A DNA stretch of 64,000 nucleotides from positions 1,260,130 to 1,324,129 of the forward strand of contig OY986966.1 of the NCBI GenBank assembly GCA_963920575.1, in the 5' to 3' direction. The DNA comes from Narthecium ossifragum (taxonomy: Eukaryota; Streptophyta; Magnoliopsida; Dioscoreales; Nartheciaceae). The position numbers and the translations under genes were made by a program. This document shows positions 20,810-36,000 of the stretch, piece by piece (positions within the stretch are counted from its first letter, which is position 1; every line of letters begins with the position of its first letter). The notes under the pieces were generated by a model. The model had not been told where the DNA came from. It saw only the letters and a program-made list of their open reading frames with translations, and did not search any database.

Positions 20810-21031
20810 TTTGTGTATCGGAGATTCCAGTTTCATCATTGTTTTGTGTATTTGTTACTGTTTATTTGTTTTAAGAGTGTCAAAAAGGTACCTTTTCTTC
20901 TTGTTTTGTCTGCTCACCATAGAAATCTTTAGCTCCTCTCAATGATTCACATAGACTTAGCTCTGTGACCATGTATGTATGTTGCAAGTTACTACTCTCT
21001 AATATATCTATTAATGGTGCAGGGTACATCG

Positions 21032-24000
21032 ATGGTTGTGGACTCAGTCAAATTCAGCTTCTACACGGACAAGGAGATAAGGGAGATTAGCGTAAAAGAG
21101 ATTACTAAGTCTGAACTTCTTGATGCCAAGAATACTGCTGTTCCGGGAGGATTGTATGATCCAGCTTTAGGACCAATTAATGATATTGACTCGTGAGTTA
21201 CCTTTACATCTATATTTGAAATGGCTTTTTTTGATGGACCATGTTTATGCCTATGCTTCAGTCTTTGTCCTCGTACAACTTTTTCCATGTTGGAGCATTT
21301 TTAGTAGCGGATCACATGTTTTACTCTCTTGCGGCATGCCACCTTAAAATCTCAGGTAGAGCATTGGATTCATTAGGGGCCTGTTTGGCCATTCGACGGA
21401 TCCAGAATCCGGAGGCGGATTCTGAAAACGAGCGGGCGGATGCCAAAAATGGAATCCTCCCTTGGGCGGATTCCACTTTCCCGGTATCCGCCGCTGAGCC
21501 AAACGCTCGAACGGGGAATCCGGAATCCGCCCATTCCCCATTCAAGCGGATTCACCCTCATTCCAGTCATCCAAACAGGCCCTAGATGACTTCATTATTC
21601 TGTATCATAGGCAAATTGAAAATCGGTACATCCTACAACAAATATCCTTAACTAAAATGTATGCATCTCACAATCCAGGATTCTAGCATATGGAATTCAG
21701 GTTTAGCTTTTCTTTCAGTTGAATTGTCAGTTTTCGTAAAGCATGCAGTATAGTAGCACCTCAGATGATACAGGAAGGTTTTTTTTTTGGTTGAATTTAC
21801 ACTTAGAAGAGTATGCTCTATTGCTCTTCTTCTTTTTCTTCAATTGAGACCAACTTAGAGTTATGATTTTGGTGTTGAAGTTCCTACTTTCTGCGTAAAC
21901 AGTTGCAAAACTTGCGGGCAGCTTTCTGTTCGTTGTCCGGGTCACTGCGGTCACATCGAGCTTGCTAGGCCGCTTTATCACCCATTGCTATTTAATAATC
22001 TGAAGAATTTGCTTCAGATTACTTGCTTCTATTGTCATAGATTCAGGCTGATAACAGAGAAGGTAATCATATCCATATCAAGCTTTATGTTATCCGTCAT
22101 AAGAATCATTTTCCTGATCCATTCCCTTGATGAGTTTGCTGACCTGTAGCAATGGGCATTCATTTCAAAACTACTTTCAGGTTCAAAGATATGTTTCCCA
22201 ATTGGAACTCATATCGAGGGGTGATGTTATTGGAGCAAGAAATTTAGATGACATGTCATTTGGGGAGTTGTTGTTTCCAGAGGAGCAAAAGCCAAGCTCT
22301 CTTGCTGTCTGCACCGATGGATCATTCATAAGCCCACAGAAATCAAAGCAAAGAAAGTGGACATCACTTCAGTACACTGAAGCTATGAATCTCTTGTCTA
22401 AATTTTTCCGGGAAAAGCGTAAGAAATGTGCTAACTGCAAAAGAAGTAATCCAAAAATAACCAGCCCTTCATTTGGTTGGCTGAAAAAGGTACTTTAATA
22501 TTATTTGATGTTATCATTTCTGAATAGAAAATTTGAATGCATGGACATGTGTTTTTATCTACGCATTTTCTTTGCAGTTTAATTTGTTGTAAGATGGTCA
22601 AGTTTATGTTTACATTGGTAGTTTGATTAATGGTTTTAAGTGCCACTGGTACTCATCATACCGTGACTAGATGTACTGTGTGGACTTCATGCCGGCATTG
22701 GCATGTATCGGTCAACTTGGTCCGGCTTGTACCGGTTGGCATGTGGCACTTAAAAACTTTGCTCTTCTCTAAATAAATGTAGTTGCTTATTGTCTATAGT
22801 CTATGCTAATTAGATGTTTGTGAGTGTAAATGCTAACCATAAGGAGCATATTTTGGTAATAATTTCTCTAGTAACTTCAATTGATTGAGATAAATTGGTT
22901 TATAGCTTCTTAGTCCATGTGTTCACTTGTTTGTTAAAAGTGATTAAAATATAAATTTGCTGCTCTGATTGGATCTGTGTGGGTGGATATAAAAGAAGAT
23001 CGGGAACCATTTAACTTAGTGTCTACATGTAAGTTTCTGACATCAGGCCTAGGGAGGTTTTGTGCATCTAATCTCTCCTTCACTCCATTAAGCACATTGA
23101 ACCAGAACAGAAATGGAACTTTGATTGGACCCGGCTCCCGTTCTAAGACTGAATGCTGTTTCCCAGACAAAGAAGTGGTTGGTAAAAATGCCAATCTTCC
23201 TTAAGCATATGGATGGTAGAACCACTAAAATGGTTATACACTTTGGTCACCTCTGTCTAAGTGGAAATAGTGTTGGTGGTCCTCTATAGCATCCAAGGCC
23301 ACAAATAAAATTAGATTGTGCCCATCAATGCTTCATGCTTCCCTTGCAATGCCTTTATCTCTCCTTCATATGCTTTGATGGCCATGCCATTTTCCCCAGT
23401 AAAGTTGCTCAATATTCTTCCCTCATAGAAATATTGTTTGTAGGCTGTGCATGGTTCAGATATTAGAGCAAATTTGATACAAGGATCTAATCTGGGACTG
23501 GCATCAATCGAAGGAGTCCCTGATACTTTTGTTGTTGGTGAAGGGGCCCAAGCTGCTGAAGATTTGCAGTCAAGTGGAGATGTTTCCTCACCAACCATTG
23601 AAGAGTTGTTCGTGCCGGCTAAGGCACCTAAACACCATGATAAAGGATTGAAAGATTTGCCTCCAGACTTTGGTAAAGAAAAGCTTTCTACAGGACAGCA
23701 CCATTTACTACCTTCAGAGGTTTGTCCACAGAATTTACTTTCTTCTAACTTTGCCTACATGCGCTGATCAGCTCTACTCATTTTCATCTTGTATCATTTA
23801 TCCTGGTAGCTGAACCATTTTCTTTCATACTAGTGGACGCATGCATTGTTTATGCGACATCCTTTCTGATACAATTTCAGGTGGAATATATTTTAAAAGC
23901 CCTGTGGGCAAATGAGGCGCGTCTATGCATGTTTATATGTGACCTTCAGCAGGAAAGTGTAGGATCATTGAGAACAGAGGAAACTTATACTATGTTCCTG

Positions 24001-27000
24001 TTGAAAGCTCTTGTTGTTCCTCCTAGCAAGTTTCGCCCTGCTGCCCAGAGCACTAATGATCGGGTGAGCAGTTCTTTGTCGTGCTGGTTGTTGTGATACC
24101 ATTTTGCATTCTCGATCGCTTTGGTACATAAAATTTTCACATCTACTTCTTTCTAGTTGACATTATAGCTGCTATAGTAGCATGTAATCCGCATTTTCAA
24201 CAATCGCTTATGGTCCTGTCTATTTTTTGCATTCTCCTTTTGATTAATGGTCACGTTGGACTATATGAGTTGGTTTTATCTACGCCGAAGAAAACCATTA
24301 TATTTGCAAATGCTTCATTTTCTTTTTGGTGAATTGTAGTATTATCTAAAAGATTTAGAGTCCTCACTTTTGTGTAATTTAAATCTAGAGTACTATACTT
24401 GAGATCTGTACTGAATTTTTTTGTTATGAATTTGTGTTTTAATGTATTGTCGATTCAGTTGATGCAGCCCTATGTATTTCTATCTTTTAGCTCCTATCGA
24501 ATCCTGGCATATGTTGCAAGAAGATAACTAGTTAGCAAATTAGCTGTCGGGGTCTACAAAACTTAATTACTGCATAAAAATGCAAAGGTTCTAGTTGTTT
24601 TAGATCAACTTCACTGCATTATTAATTAGTAGTCATTGTCATCTGTCAAAAGCTTTTCCTCAACCATCCAGGATGCTTATGGGATAGGCCGTACTTTTCC
24701 AAAGGTCCCATAGAAGAAATGAATTGATTGTTATAATCTATGTGCAAGAGATATGACGAATATCTTCATGTCACTTTGGTGCTCTAGAAGTGGGTGATTT
24801 CTTTGTGGATGCCAGTATCAGCAATCTTGAGGAAGGGCGTTCATAAGAAAATTGTTCAATGCTTAAGCTTGCTTATAAGAAAAAAAGGTGGTTAATCTTG
24901 TCAGGAACTCGACAATTTCATATGTAGTAAACATTTTGAAATTATTGCTACCAGAGCTTGAACCTAATGAAAATATTCTTGAAGGGAATTGCTTTTTAAA
25001 GATGAGAAATGTGACTCTAACTCATTGATATCACATGCAATTACTTTTACATCTGGCTTTTGTGAAGCAAACTCTTCCCTCTTGCATACAACAATTGTTT
25101 GAGACTTGAGAAATGTTACTGTAAAGCAATCTTGTAAAGACATACGCTATCAGTTTTCTAATTTGGCTTATTTGAGTGTGAATATTTACTTACCTTTTTG
25201 TTATTCTAGATGTTGGAACACCCGCAAAATATCCTCTTGAGCAAAGTTCAAGAAGCAAACAATTCTTTACGAATTGCCAATAACCATGACCAATCTGATA
25301 TCGTGCAGAGGTGGATGAATCTTCAAAGAGCCGCGAATGTACTCTTTGACAGTAGCAAGGGCCTTGGTAGGTGTCTTGTGTTAGAGAATCCTATATGTTG
25401 CGATATGTTTGCTGTTCTGGTGATTAACTAGGAAATGCACTGGAAAAATCTTTATGTGGTTATTTGTGATTGGAATCTTATGGACGCTTGTTACTATTTT
25501 GTGTTTGAAAACTTTAGTATTTACTATTGCAAATTGTCTTGAGAAGAACTATCTATTAGCATCAAGTAGCAAAAGTACTGTCTTTACTTTATAATGATAG
25601 GAAATCACTGTTCTCAGAGACTCATGCTTGCTCTTTAGTAGCATTGTACACAAATAACCATAAATAACTACTTTATGAGAAGAGCTTTCAACACAACACT
25701 ACACACATGACCTTCTGAAGGCTAACAACTCACATCTAATAATCGGAAAAACTTGGATATCAGAATCTATTTTTTGATGCAATTTTCTCTAGAACCTGGC
25801 ACTTATAATTTTACATAGCATGTGTTACAGGGGAAAAGAACCAGAGAGAACTAACTCTATATGTGATTTCAAGGTCTTGGCGGCTACATTGTTGGTATTG
25901 ATTTAGACTAAACTGTTGGTTTTCAGTATATTATGTGCAAAATCAAAATTGTCTTGCTTCTGTCATATAACTATCTTGTTTTGGTTTGTTTCGCTGTTTG
26001 ATTTCTTCATTCTGAAAACCTTAGGTGCCTGAGACGGTATTAGTTTTGAAAAGACAACTTGAAGATAAGCATGCGTCAAGTGTACTCTACTGATGATAAT
26101 GCTTCAGGTTTAGGTTGGTTTGGGTAGAGAATATATCGCAATATCATCTAGCCTTCTCCCGATCCAGCTTGATCAAGGTTGAGGAAGAGCAAACCAGACC
26201 CAGACCCAGCTAGGTCTCAGGTGACCCCACGTGGTCAGATCAATGACTGTGCCAATGGGTGACACGTTCATGCTCGATTATCATCACTTGAGAATTTCAG
26301 GTTAATTGGTGATCCAACCCAGTCTCGCTCAATTTCAACCATCTACCTATTTTTGTGGAAGAACTCATCAAAACAAATTGGGATAACATGAAAAACCTAT
26401 CAATAAAGAGCCAACTTAAGCCAACTTGTCCTCAACCAATATAGATATGTTATTGAACATGACCCAGGTACATATTGTGGCGACGCAAGTCCACTTGGGT
26501 TTAGTGGGATCTGTTTTGCTCAGGCTGGGAGAAAATTTCCTACTTTATGTTCTGCCCATAAACATACTTTTCATATCTTATTTTCTTTTTTATTTCTTGG
26601 GAGATAGAATAGCCAAAAACTAAGTTTTGATTTGTGCTATTCATGCTTAATGGCAGGAAAAAGTGACAGGGAAGCAACTGGTATACGTCAATTGTTGGAG
26701 AAGAAGTCAGGAATTCTTAGGCAGAAAATGATGGGAAAGAGGGTTAATTTCGCATGTCGATCTGTTATATCTCCAGATCCCTACTTGGCTGTGAATGAAA
26801 TTGGAGTACCTCCTCATTTTGCATTGAAATTAACCTATCCAGAGGTAACTTTTTAATCTATCCACATGTATTATCTTTTTCTTGAATTAGGGAGCTCCCA
26901 AAAAAAATTATTTTAATGTTGTGGTTTTTGACTGCCAAATAATGGGTTATGTCTCAATACCCTTTCAAAGTTTAAAAATGCCTATATACCCTTGCTGTTG

Positions 27001-30000
27001 TTCTTTGTAATCTAAAATTTACTCCACAGGCCACAAGGGTCACGTTCGGGTCTGAAGTTAGCCGGTCAAATTTGGTTATAAGCATTGAGCAACTCTAAAG
27101 GTATTTAAATGAAAATAGCATTTGCGAGGGTATATAGACAATTTCAAAATCTGGAGGGGGTATTGAGACTAAAAACCGTTATCTGAAGGTTATACAGACA
27201 AAAAACTCCTTAATGTTCTTGCCTGAAGGCATTCATCAATGTGGATTCCTTTCCTCTTCTGGATTGAAATGCATGAGCTCAAACTTGTTTAACATAAACC
27301 CGAAGACACCCTAGATGTATATCCTCATTGGCAAGAACAATTTTATGGCTTCTGTTTCCCCTCCCTTGTTTGGATTGAAATGCATGAGCTTAAACTCATT
27401 TAACATAAACCCGAAGACACCCTAAATGCATTTCCTCGTTGACAAAACAATAATATGGCTGCTGATGTGCATGATCAATGAATGTTTGGGTATCCTTTTG
27501 CTTTTAAGTGAAAAATCTTGCCGTCATCTGAATGGTGACTCCTTATTTCACCTTTGAAATTAACTGGTATTCAACTTTCACCTTTTTCCTAGATTCTACG
27601 AATATTGCTTTTGATGACTCACAAACAGATGCATGTCCAGGACATGACATGCGTTATTACTTTGCGCATTGTGTATAGTTGACAAATGTCTATAACAATT
27701 ATATGTATGGCTGACATGTATCAGTATCACCATTATTATATTTGGTGCATGTGACAGCTGCAAATTTTTATGCTGCAACTATGCTGCTTTGGTAGTTTAT
27801 TACAAGGATGCCTAGATTAGAAATACTGGTGAAATATGCGCCACTCAGTCTCAGGGACAGTTATGAAGTTCAATCCTAGTAGATTTGCATTTCATTGCAA
27901 ATACTTCCATTTGAAATAAAATGTATTTCTGCAGAGAGTAACTCCCTGGAATGTTAACAAAATGAGGAATGCCATTCTAAATGGGAGCGATATTCATCCT
28001 GGGGCGACACATTACAAAGATGAAGAAAGAATGTGTAGGTTACCATTTTCCAGGAATAAGCGGAGTGCAATTTCAAGGAAATTACATACTTCACGAGCTC
28101 CTACTCAATTGGGGAGGGATCCAGAATCTAAATTTGAGGGGAAAGTTGTCTATCGTCATTTGCAAGATGGTGATGTTGTGCTTGTAAATCGACAGGTATG
28201 TGGACCACATGGCCCGAGTTTTCGATGTTCGTTCTGTTCAACTGTTTAACTGATTATGGGTGTTAAGCACATCGATCTTTGCTTTATCTCATTAAGTAGC
28301 CTCCTCTGTTTGCTTGTTGTAATTTCTTTCTTGAATTGTTTGACTGCAAATTGTACCGCCTAGAAGTTCATAATGCACCAGTCTTTTTAGGATTTTGACT
28401 CTGCCAATTGTATGGCCTTTTGTTTATACTTAAGCAAAAAAAATTATTTTGTTTTGATCCATTGCAATTAGGGCTGTCAACAGGCTGGTTCCCATTTGAA
28501 TTCCTAGGGATCTGGTTCAAAATCCAACAAATTTTCATTTTAGTATCACACTAACGCTGTGAATATGGATCTGCTTTAGGCCGGGATATCAGATTCTAAT
28601 CCACTCCTCATCGAGATATCCTATTGAATCTGTAATTCAATGATACAAACCCGGACCTCATAAATTTACGGATGTGAAATGACCTTCCATACCCGAGAAT
28701 TTTGGTTATATGCTGGTTCAGTTATCCATTTATTATGTCATTGGTCTCCTCTAGCACTCAATTGTAATAGCAGTGCAGAGGATGAAGGTTGTAGTGAGAT
28801 CATAATTCATGCATATCTTTGTTGTGGAGAACTTGTGAATGTAGAAGCTTCTCAAGTTGCCCCGTACTTGTTATCCAGGCTGATGCGTTTTTGTGCTTGA
28901 TAGCATAAGTATTATCTCAGACCTTTTTTGTTTCTAGTCATGAATTTCGCTGGTGCTTCCTTTTATTTAAATTTTGCACTTTTAGTAATTTTAGCATTAC
29001 CTTGCTGATTTGGATTTTATGCAAGCTGTTATTTAAATGGCTGCATTTAGCTATTTGCTCCAGAACAAGGTCTGTTCTTTTTATCACATGATGGCGATAG
29101 AGCCTTGAAATTTTTGCTTTGTAGGTGCGGGCATCTTAGTTTGGTCCTCATTTCTGGTGAGGACTCTTATTTTCTAGGGTTGGAGTTCTAATTCTGTATG
29201 ACATGGTGATCACAATTGGAGACAGTTAAAATTGTGATCACAATTGGAGACAGTTAAAATTGTGATCACAATTGGAGACAGTTAAAATTGTGATCACAAT
29301 TGGAGACAGTTAAAATTGTGATCACAATGGAAACAGTTATTCTCTCTTCTAATTTCGAAAGTACTGGTGGTTTTGTTGTCTTCTGACTTCCCATTTACTG
29401 GGTTTAAGTCTCTTTGTTCGATAAACTAGGATATCCTTTGTAAAGCACCTTTTAAAGAGAAAATTTGAGCAATCTGCCTAAGAAGATATTAAGCTATGAG
29501 CAATTCAGTATGCTGACACAGTCTCAACTTGTTGTGGAGTTCTTGTAATTAGCATCATATATGCTTATGTACCTTGCTCCTGATCCTGTTTTTCAGTCTT
29601 GAAATAATGCTGTCTTATAAGCTTTGTATCCCTTGCAGCCTACTCTTCACAAACCTAGCATGATGGCTCACATTGTTCGTGTGTTGAAAGGGGAAATGAC
29701 ACTACGCATGCATTATGCAAACTGCCGGTAATCTAATGTGCATGTCTTGTTTTGAGATCTGTCTTCATAACCTGTCTTTGTGAAGGATCCATTTATCCTC
29801 TTTACAGAGCTTACAATGCTGATTTCGATGGAGATGAGATGAATGTTCACCTACCACAAGATGAAATTTCACGAGCTGAAGCCATTAACATTGTCAATGC
29901 GAACAAGCAATATGCTGTTCCGACAAGTGGTGAGCCGATCAGGGGTCTGATTCAGGTAAAGAATTTTAATTTGCTGGATGGCTGGCTGTGCCTCTATTAA

Positions 30001-33000
30001 CTTGTCTTATCCTCCAAAGAAGGACGCATCTTTTAACCCATGAGTACATATTCTTTGCTCCGTTGTATGCATCAGGACCATATAGTAAGTGCAGTACTTC
30101 TAACGAAGAAGGACACATTTTTAACTCGTGAAGAGTACCATCAACTATTGTATGCTTCTTGTGTTCCTGCCTCTGCTCCCTCTTGTCAGCTTGGTAGAAT
30201 GGGACAAAGGTTTTCCCTTTTAGATTCTGGCGACGAGATTCTTCCCCTTCCGCCTGCTATATTGAAGCCAACTCCATTATGGACGGGTAAACAGGTAGAT
30301 AGTTCAACAAGTACTCAAGATGTGGAGTGGTTGTTGGTTGTGATTAGCTTTCAAGTTTGTGTTTCAGTATGTCTTCTCTGCTAGTTTCAATCATATTATT
30401 CTGAAGCATAGAATCATACAGCAAATGGAAGCATTTTGAAAATTTTTCTGAACAGTTTATATCTTTATAGGTCATAAGTGCAATCTTATCTCATGTTACG
30501 AGAAACCAAGAACCTTTTACTGTTGAGAAAGACGCAAGAATTCCAAAGGACTATCTAGGAAAGGATCCCAGAGAATTCAAGTTACATATATACAAGAACG
30601 ACTTTATCCATGGAATGATTGACAAGGCACAGTTTGGACCATATGGCTTGGTTCACACGGTCCATGAACTTTATGGTGCTGATACGGCTGGTGTGTTGCT
30701 CTCTATATTCAGTCGCTTGTTTACTGTGTTCCTGCAGGTTAGCTTGCCACGCTATAATTGGTATCTCTAGCTATAGAAGCTGTTCTTGTTGCATTAAAAC
30801 ATTGTTTGTGTTTATGGTTTCAGCTGCACGGGTTTACTTGCGGTGTAGATGACCTTCTAATTGCTGAAGAATCAGATTTAGAAAGGGAAAGAATTCTGGG
30901 AGAAGTTGAAGTGCTCAGCGAAGACGTCCACTATCGTTTTACTGCAACTGAAGACTGTGACATTGGTGGGTTTTAATGGTAGCAAACTCTCTGTTTCTTT
31001 CTTGTCTGGAAAATTTCATAACCTTTTCTTTAAGAGTCCATCAAGCTTTTGGGTCCTTGTCTACTGTGTTAACATACCATGTTTCTCTTTTTCCTAGGGT
31101 TCTTGGAACACTTGTTTGTCTCTGTCTTCTAGATTCTAACCTTTGACTATTTCTTCTGCCCTAAGGGGGCTAAAGCACCCATAAATTTTCTTTTTGGACC
31201 ATCGTAAATTAAGTATGCTAAATATCTATTTGCTTTCTCTAATAAATAGTACTTTGAAGCTTGTTTAATTCACAATTGTTGATTATATATTAATATCTTT
31301 GGATGACTTCTATTTAGAGTGATATACCGACCTTTTCTTGTCTAGATCCAGTAAACTTGAACAGCGAGGTTGAGAAAGTTATACGCACTAATGGAGAATC
31401 TGCAATATTGCGCTTGGATAGTATGATGTCCAAAATTTTGAGTCCTTTGGCAGACGAGGTTAATAATGCCATATTTCCTGACGGCCTGTTAAAACCATTC
31501 CCTAGCAATTGCCTCTCTCTCATGACTACAACCGGAGCTAAAGGTGAGCTGGTAAGTTGTTCATCTTAATGTATCTTTTTCCAGAACGTTCGCATTTGGA
31601 ATTCAGTAGAGAAAACTGTATGTCCAAGCACCTCTTCTAGTTGTGTTTGTTTTGAACTTCCTAACCTATTATTGAATGATCTTGGCATTTGATTTATTTG
31701 GTTTGTGATGGTAAAGTCTTCAGTGACGCACATAGACCAAAACCATTGCTCTCTGGACTCGGTTCTATCAGCAAATAAGTTCTGCATGTCTACTTTTCTA
31801 GGCCTTGAAACAAAGTTTAATCTTAAGGAATTTGCTTCTCGTGATGAGGTCTTCCAAATGTAGTCAGGAAGTATTATGTAAGTAATCAAGAGTGAAATCT
31901 GTTAGTGTGAGATCTCATGTCAAAACGTAATGTAGCTAGCAATAAAGATCTCATGTCATATCAAAAAATTTTGTTTGATATCACAGTGAAATCTACCCTG
32001 CCAAACTTGAAAGTAGCAGATTTGCAATATACCATATTTAAGCAGTCTAATTTAACTGATACAACAGAGCCAAATTCTACAACTTCAACGAATCCCAAGC
32101 TTCGCTATATTGACTCCTAAGTTTGACTCGTTCCCTTTACGATCTTCTTATTCTCTGCCTGTCATACAGAGGACAACAGATCAAATTTACTGCTGTGGTG
32201 TCATTATTTAATTCCTCATTAATACCTCCAGAGCATTCAATTGTAGAATCCTTTTAGTATGGTCTTTCAATATGAAGGATCATTGAGGTAGTACCTGAGT
32301 TGAAATAAATGATCTTACAGCTTTAAATGGTCATATGACCCGTCTTAGGAAGGCTTGAGATATAGACTCATCAGCTTCAAGAACTTAAATTCCTCCTTTG
32401 AAAAAGATGTGATTTGTTGTCAAAGAGGAAATGCATGGTGATATGTAACCTTTGATTTCATTTCCATAAATTTGTAATCTTTACACTGCTGTCTTGAAAA
32501 ATACTTCCCTTCTTATTGACTTAGTCCTTGTTCATTGTAACCTCTTCAATACTAATGTTAATGGAGAATCTCAATGACAGAAATCAAAACCTATTTGATC
32601 ACTGAGCCAAAGGATCCCAAGAGCTCAAATTTATTCCTACCAGCGTGAAGATACTGCAAGTGATATAACTCAACTGAAATTCAGCTCATCCTAATTTAAC
32701 TAAATTGGCTTTCAACTTGTCTGGTAGCAGGCTTCACCGCCTTTGCACCCATAGTAGGATCCACTAGCTTTGCATCACTTCTTCAAAGTCACTGGCCTCT
32801 TGAGAGAATAATTGGCATCATAGTAATGAAGCTCTCTCTGGATTTTCCTCCTCGAGTCAATTTATGGCTCATTTTTAAAGGGGAAACGTTGGTAGCAAAA
32901 CACCATTAGCATTTCCTATTTTATGAATGTTTAGCTTATCTTCATTTCAAGTTTCAACACAGATGAGAGCTGTGTTGAAGATTGCTTCCTTGACAATCTC

Positions 33001-36000
33001 TAGTGATTCCGTTTCTTTCTTTTGCAGGCCAATTTTGTACAGATTTCTTCCTTGCTAGGGCAACAAGAATTGGAAGGGAAGCGTGTCCCGCGGATGGTCT
33101 CTGGTAAAACTTTGCCGTGCTTTCCTCCTTGGGATATCTCATCTCGAGCAGGAGGGTTCATAAGTGACCGCTTCTTGACTGGGCTTCGCCCTCAAGAGTA
33201 TTTCTTTCATTGCATGGCTGGTCGTGATGGGTATATCACTAACTTTTCTTTCTGCATGCTTATTGAATCTTAGTGTAAAGTATCTTTAGCTTTTTGAGTC
33301 TGTACAAGAGGTATCTGATATAACTTATCCGATGTGTCATATAAAGTTAAATCACATAGTGCTTGATTTCTGTTTTTCCCAAATAGAAAGTAATATTTTG
33401 ATGTCCATAAGCTTGTAATAGGCAATATTAAACTGATTCTTAAATCATATTTTTAAGTTTTGGGTGTTTAGCCCATTTATATTAGGTGCTCATAAGTCTA
33501 GTGAATGATTGCCTTATTAAATAGGACCACAAGTATTTGATATGCTTATAATTAGAATGTTTGAGTTAAGGATATGAGTAGTTTCCTATGGCTTTAGTGG
33601 ATTAAATTTTCAACCATTTGTTGCTAATCATTCGTTTTTTTTTCGAGCTATCAATAAGTATAAAGAGAAACATATTCTAGATTTGATTCTAAAATCTCAT
33701 AAGTCCTTCGTATCTTATCTGTTAAGCTTAAGTTTCTCAAGTTGGTCATCTGTTGCTTATATCAATTTTTCGTGACAATCTCTAGTCGTCGGAGTCACCA
33801 AGTGACTCAAGAATCCACTAGTATAAAAGTTGGATCATGCTCATTAATCCAAATTGAGCTTTATTTTGGTTCATACTTAAATTTCTGATGGACTGTACTT
33901 CATGAAAATCTGATCATATTTCATGAATTAATCTGAATATGCTTTTGGAACGATTCTTGTTCCTTGCATAGCATCTTATTCAATTTATGTTCCGATATGC
34001 ATAGAAGCCAATCTAATTGCTTAATATCCCGTAATCGCTTTCTTTTTCTTAATTTTTATTCGGCCAGGTAATGCTTGAGGCAATTATTTTCTTACTCCAA
34101 TGTCGCTTAGAAGACAAATTTTTTTTCTAAAAATTCGGCTATGCATCTTAGGGTTGCATCTCAAGTTAAAATTTATTTTTTTTGGGAAGTTTTAAGTTGT
34201 TAGCTGCATGTGCTATTGAGGTTTAGTAAATTGCTATGATAATTATGCTCACCTGATGGTCTCGTCGTAGTATTGTTGGGTTCTAAATCCAACTGAATTT
34301 TAGTATAATAGGTTTTGATATAGTTAGTGTGATGGAGACACTATGTATATGTAGTTGAAGCTTATCATGTTGAGATAAAAAAATGGTCTAGGTTGGGTTG
34401 TACATGACGATCATGTATGTTAATGTCACAATTACGATCATTCTTGTTGCCAATACCTCTTTGTGGGTGTGTTGTATTGATGGTGGGGGTGAAGTGGGAG
34501 GTTACATCTCTAAGCTGTTCCTTGTAATATTCGTTCTTGCTTGGCTCTTTGAATCACATTGAAACAACTTGCATAAACTCTAATAACTTCTACTTTATTG
34601 TTCCTAGATTTACCTTACTTTTGGTGTAATATCATTATTCAATGTCCTTTATTGGTACGCTCTCCTATCTATTCATGAACTTGGCTCTACCCTATCAGCA
34701 TTAACAAGTTGGATGTTTCGGTTTGGCATTTGATGAAATGCAAATCTTACTCAAACCATGTTATAGTCCTAGGGTGTGAAGAAGTGCGCACACAGACCAA
34801 TGAAGACTTGGGACCGAATCCAAAGCTTCACGTCTAACGATTCATGCTTGATGTTTTGCTACATGGAACACAAAGAACTATTTTATGAGAGAATAATGGT
34901 TGCCTATCCTTAAATGTCACACACATGCCCACACAGCTAGCGAATTTGTCATATGCAACCAACCTCGACCAAGCTTTCAATCTCAAAATAATAATTTTCA
35001 ATTTCTCATGAGTTATAATTTTCACCTATATATGCTCTCTCTCTCCATCGCACAAATTATATGAGATGCTATTCTACAAAATGCAATTAGATCTAGGACC
35101 CGACAATTCCACTATTTGTAGTGTAGTTATCATAGCAATTTACTAAATGTCACCTGCATATGCAGAGATTTGAAATTTCCTGGAGCAAAAAATTACTCAA
35201 GAGATGCACCTATAAGATGCATATCAAATTCTTAAAAACAATTTGTCTTTTAAGTGACCTCGGATTATGCCTCGAGAATTACCTACCTGAGTAATGAGAG
35301 GGAAAAGAGAGCAACTAAGAGATTTTAAGCAATCAGATTAAGCTTCTATGCACAACGGAACATAAATGGATTAAGATATCACATGAGTGAGCGATAACAA
35401 TTCCAAGATCATATTTAGATTCATTCATAAAAGACTTCGTATTTTGATCAAGATCTACTTTTACATTGATTGATTTTCGAGTACTTGGTGACTGAGTGGA
35501 GATTGTATCAGAGATTAATTTAGGCAATAGATCACCAACTCAAGAAACTTTAACCAAATAAGTTAGACACAAAGGAGTGACGAGCTTTAGAATCAAGTCT
35601 AGAACAAATCGACGACCAATTAACAAGAGATGGCTGAAGTTAAGTTAATCCAGTGAAGCCATAGGAAAGTACTCATACCCTTAATGTAAATATGCAAATT
35701 GTGAGCATATCACATACTTGTCCTATTTAATAAGGCAAATACCGTTTCCTTGTACTTATGAACACCTAATGTGAATCTATTAGCATCCACCAATTGATAA
35801 TTTTTTTTTGACATGCTTATGAATGTCAAAAAATTACTTGATATTTGAAAGAAAAAAAATGCAAATCAAGCATTATGTGATTCACCTTTATATGATACAT
35901 GGGATAAGTTATAGCAGATACCTTTTGCACTACATACGTAGTACATCTGAGTTTACGAATTTGTTTGTATTTGTCTTTTGCATCTCTTCGTACGAGTGTC

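Noticed and set aside
21241..21585. Open frames on both strands in NRPA1 intron 1
   Set aside because: They are produced by the palindromic GC-rich MITE at 21,376-21,582.
29206..29340. 28-bp repeats as a CRISPR array
   Set aside because: The repeats are directly contiguous with no unique spacers and lie in a plant intron.
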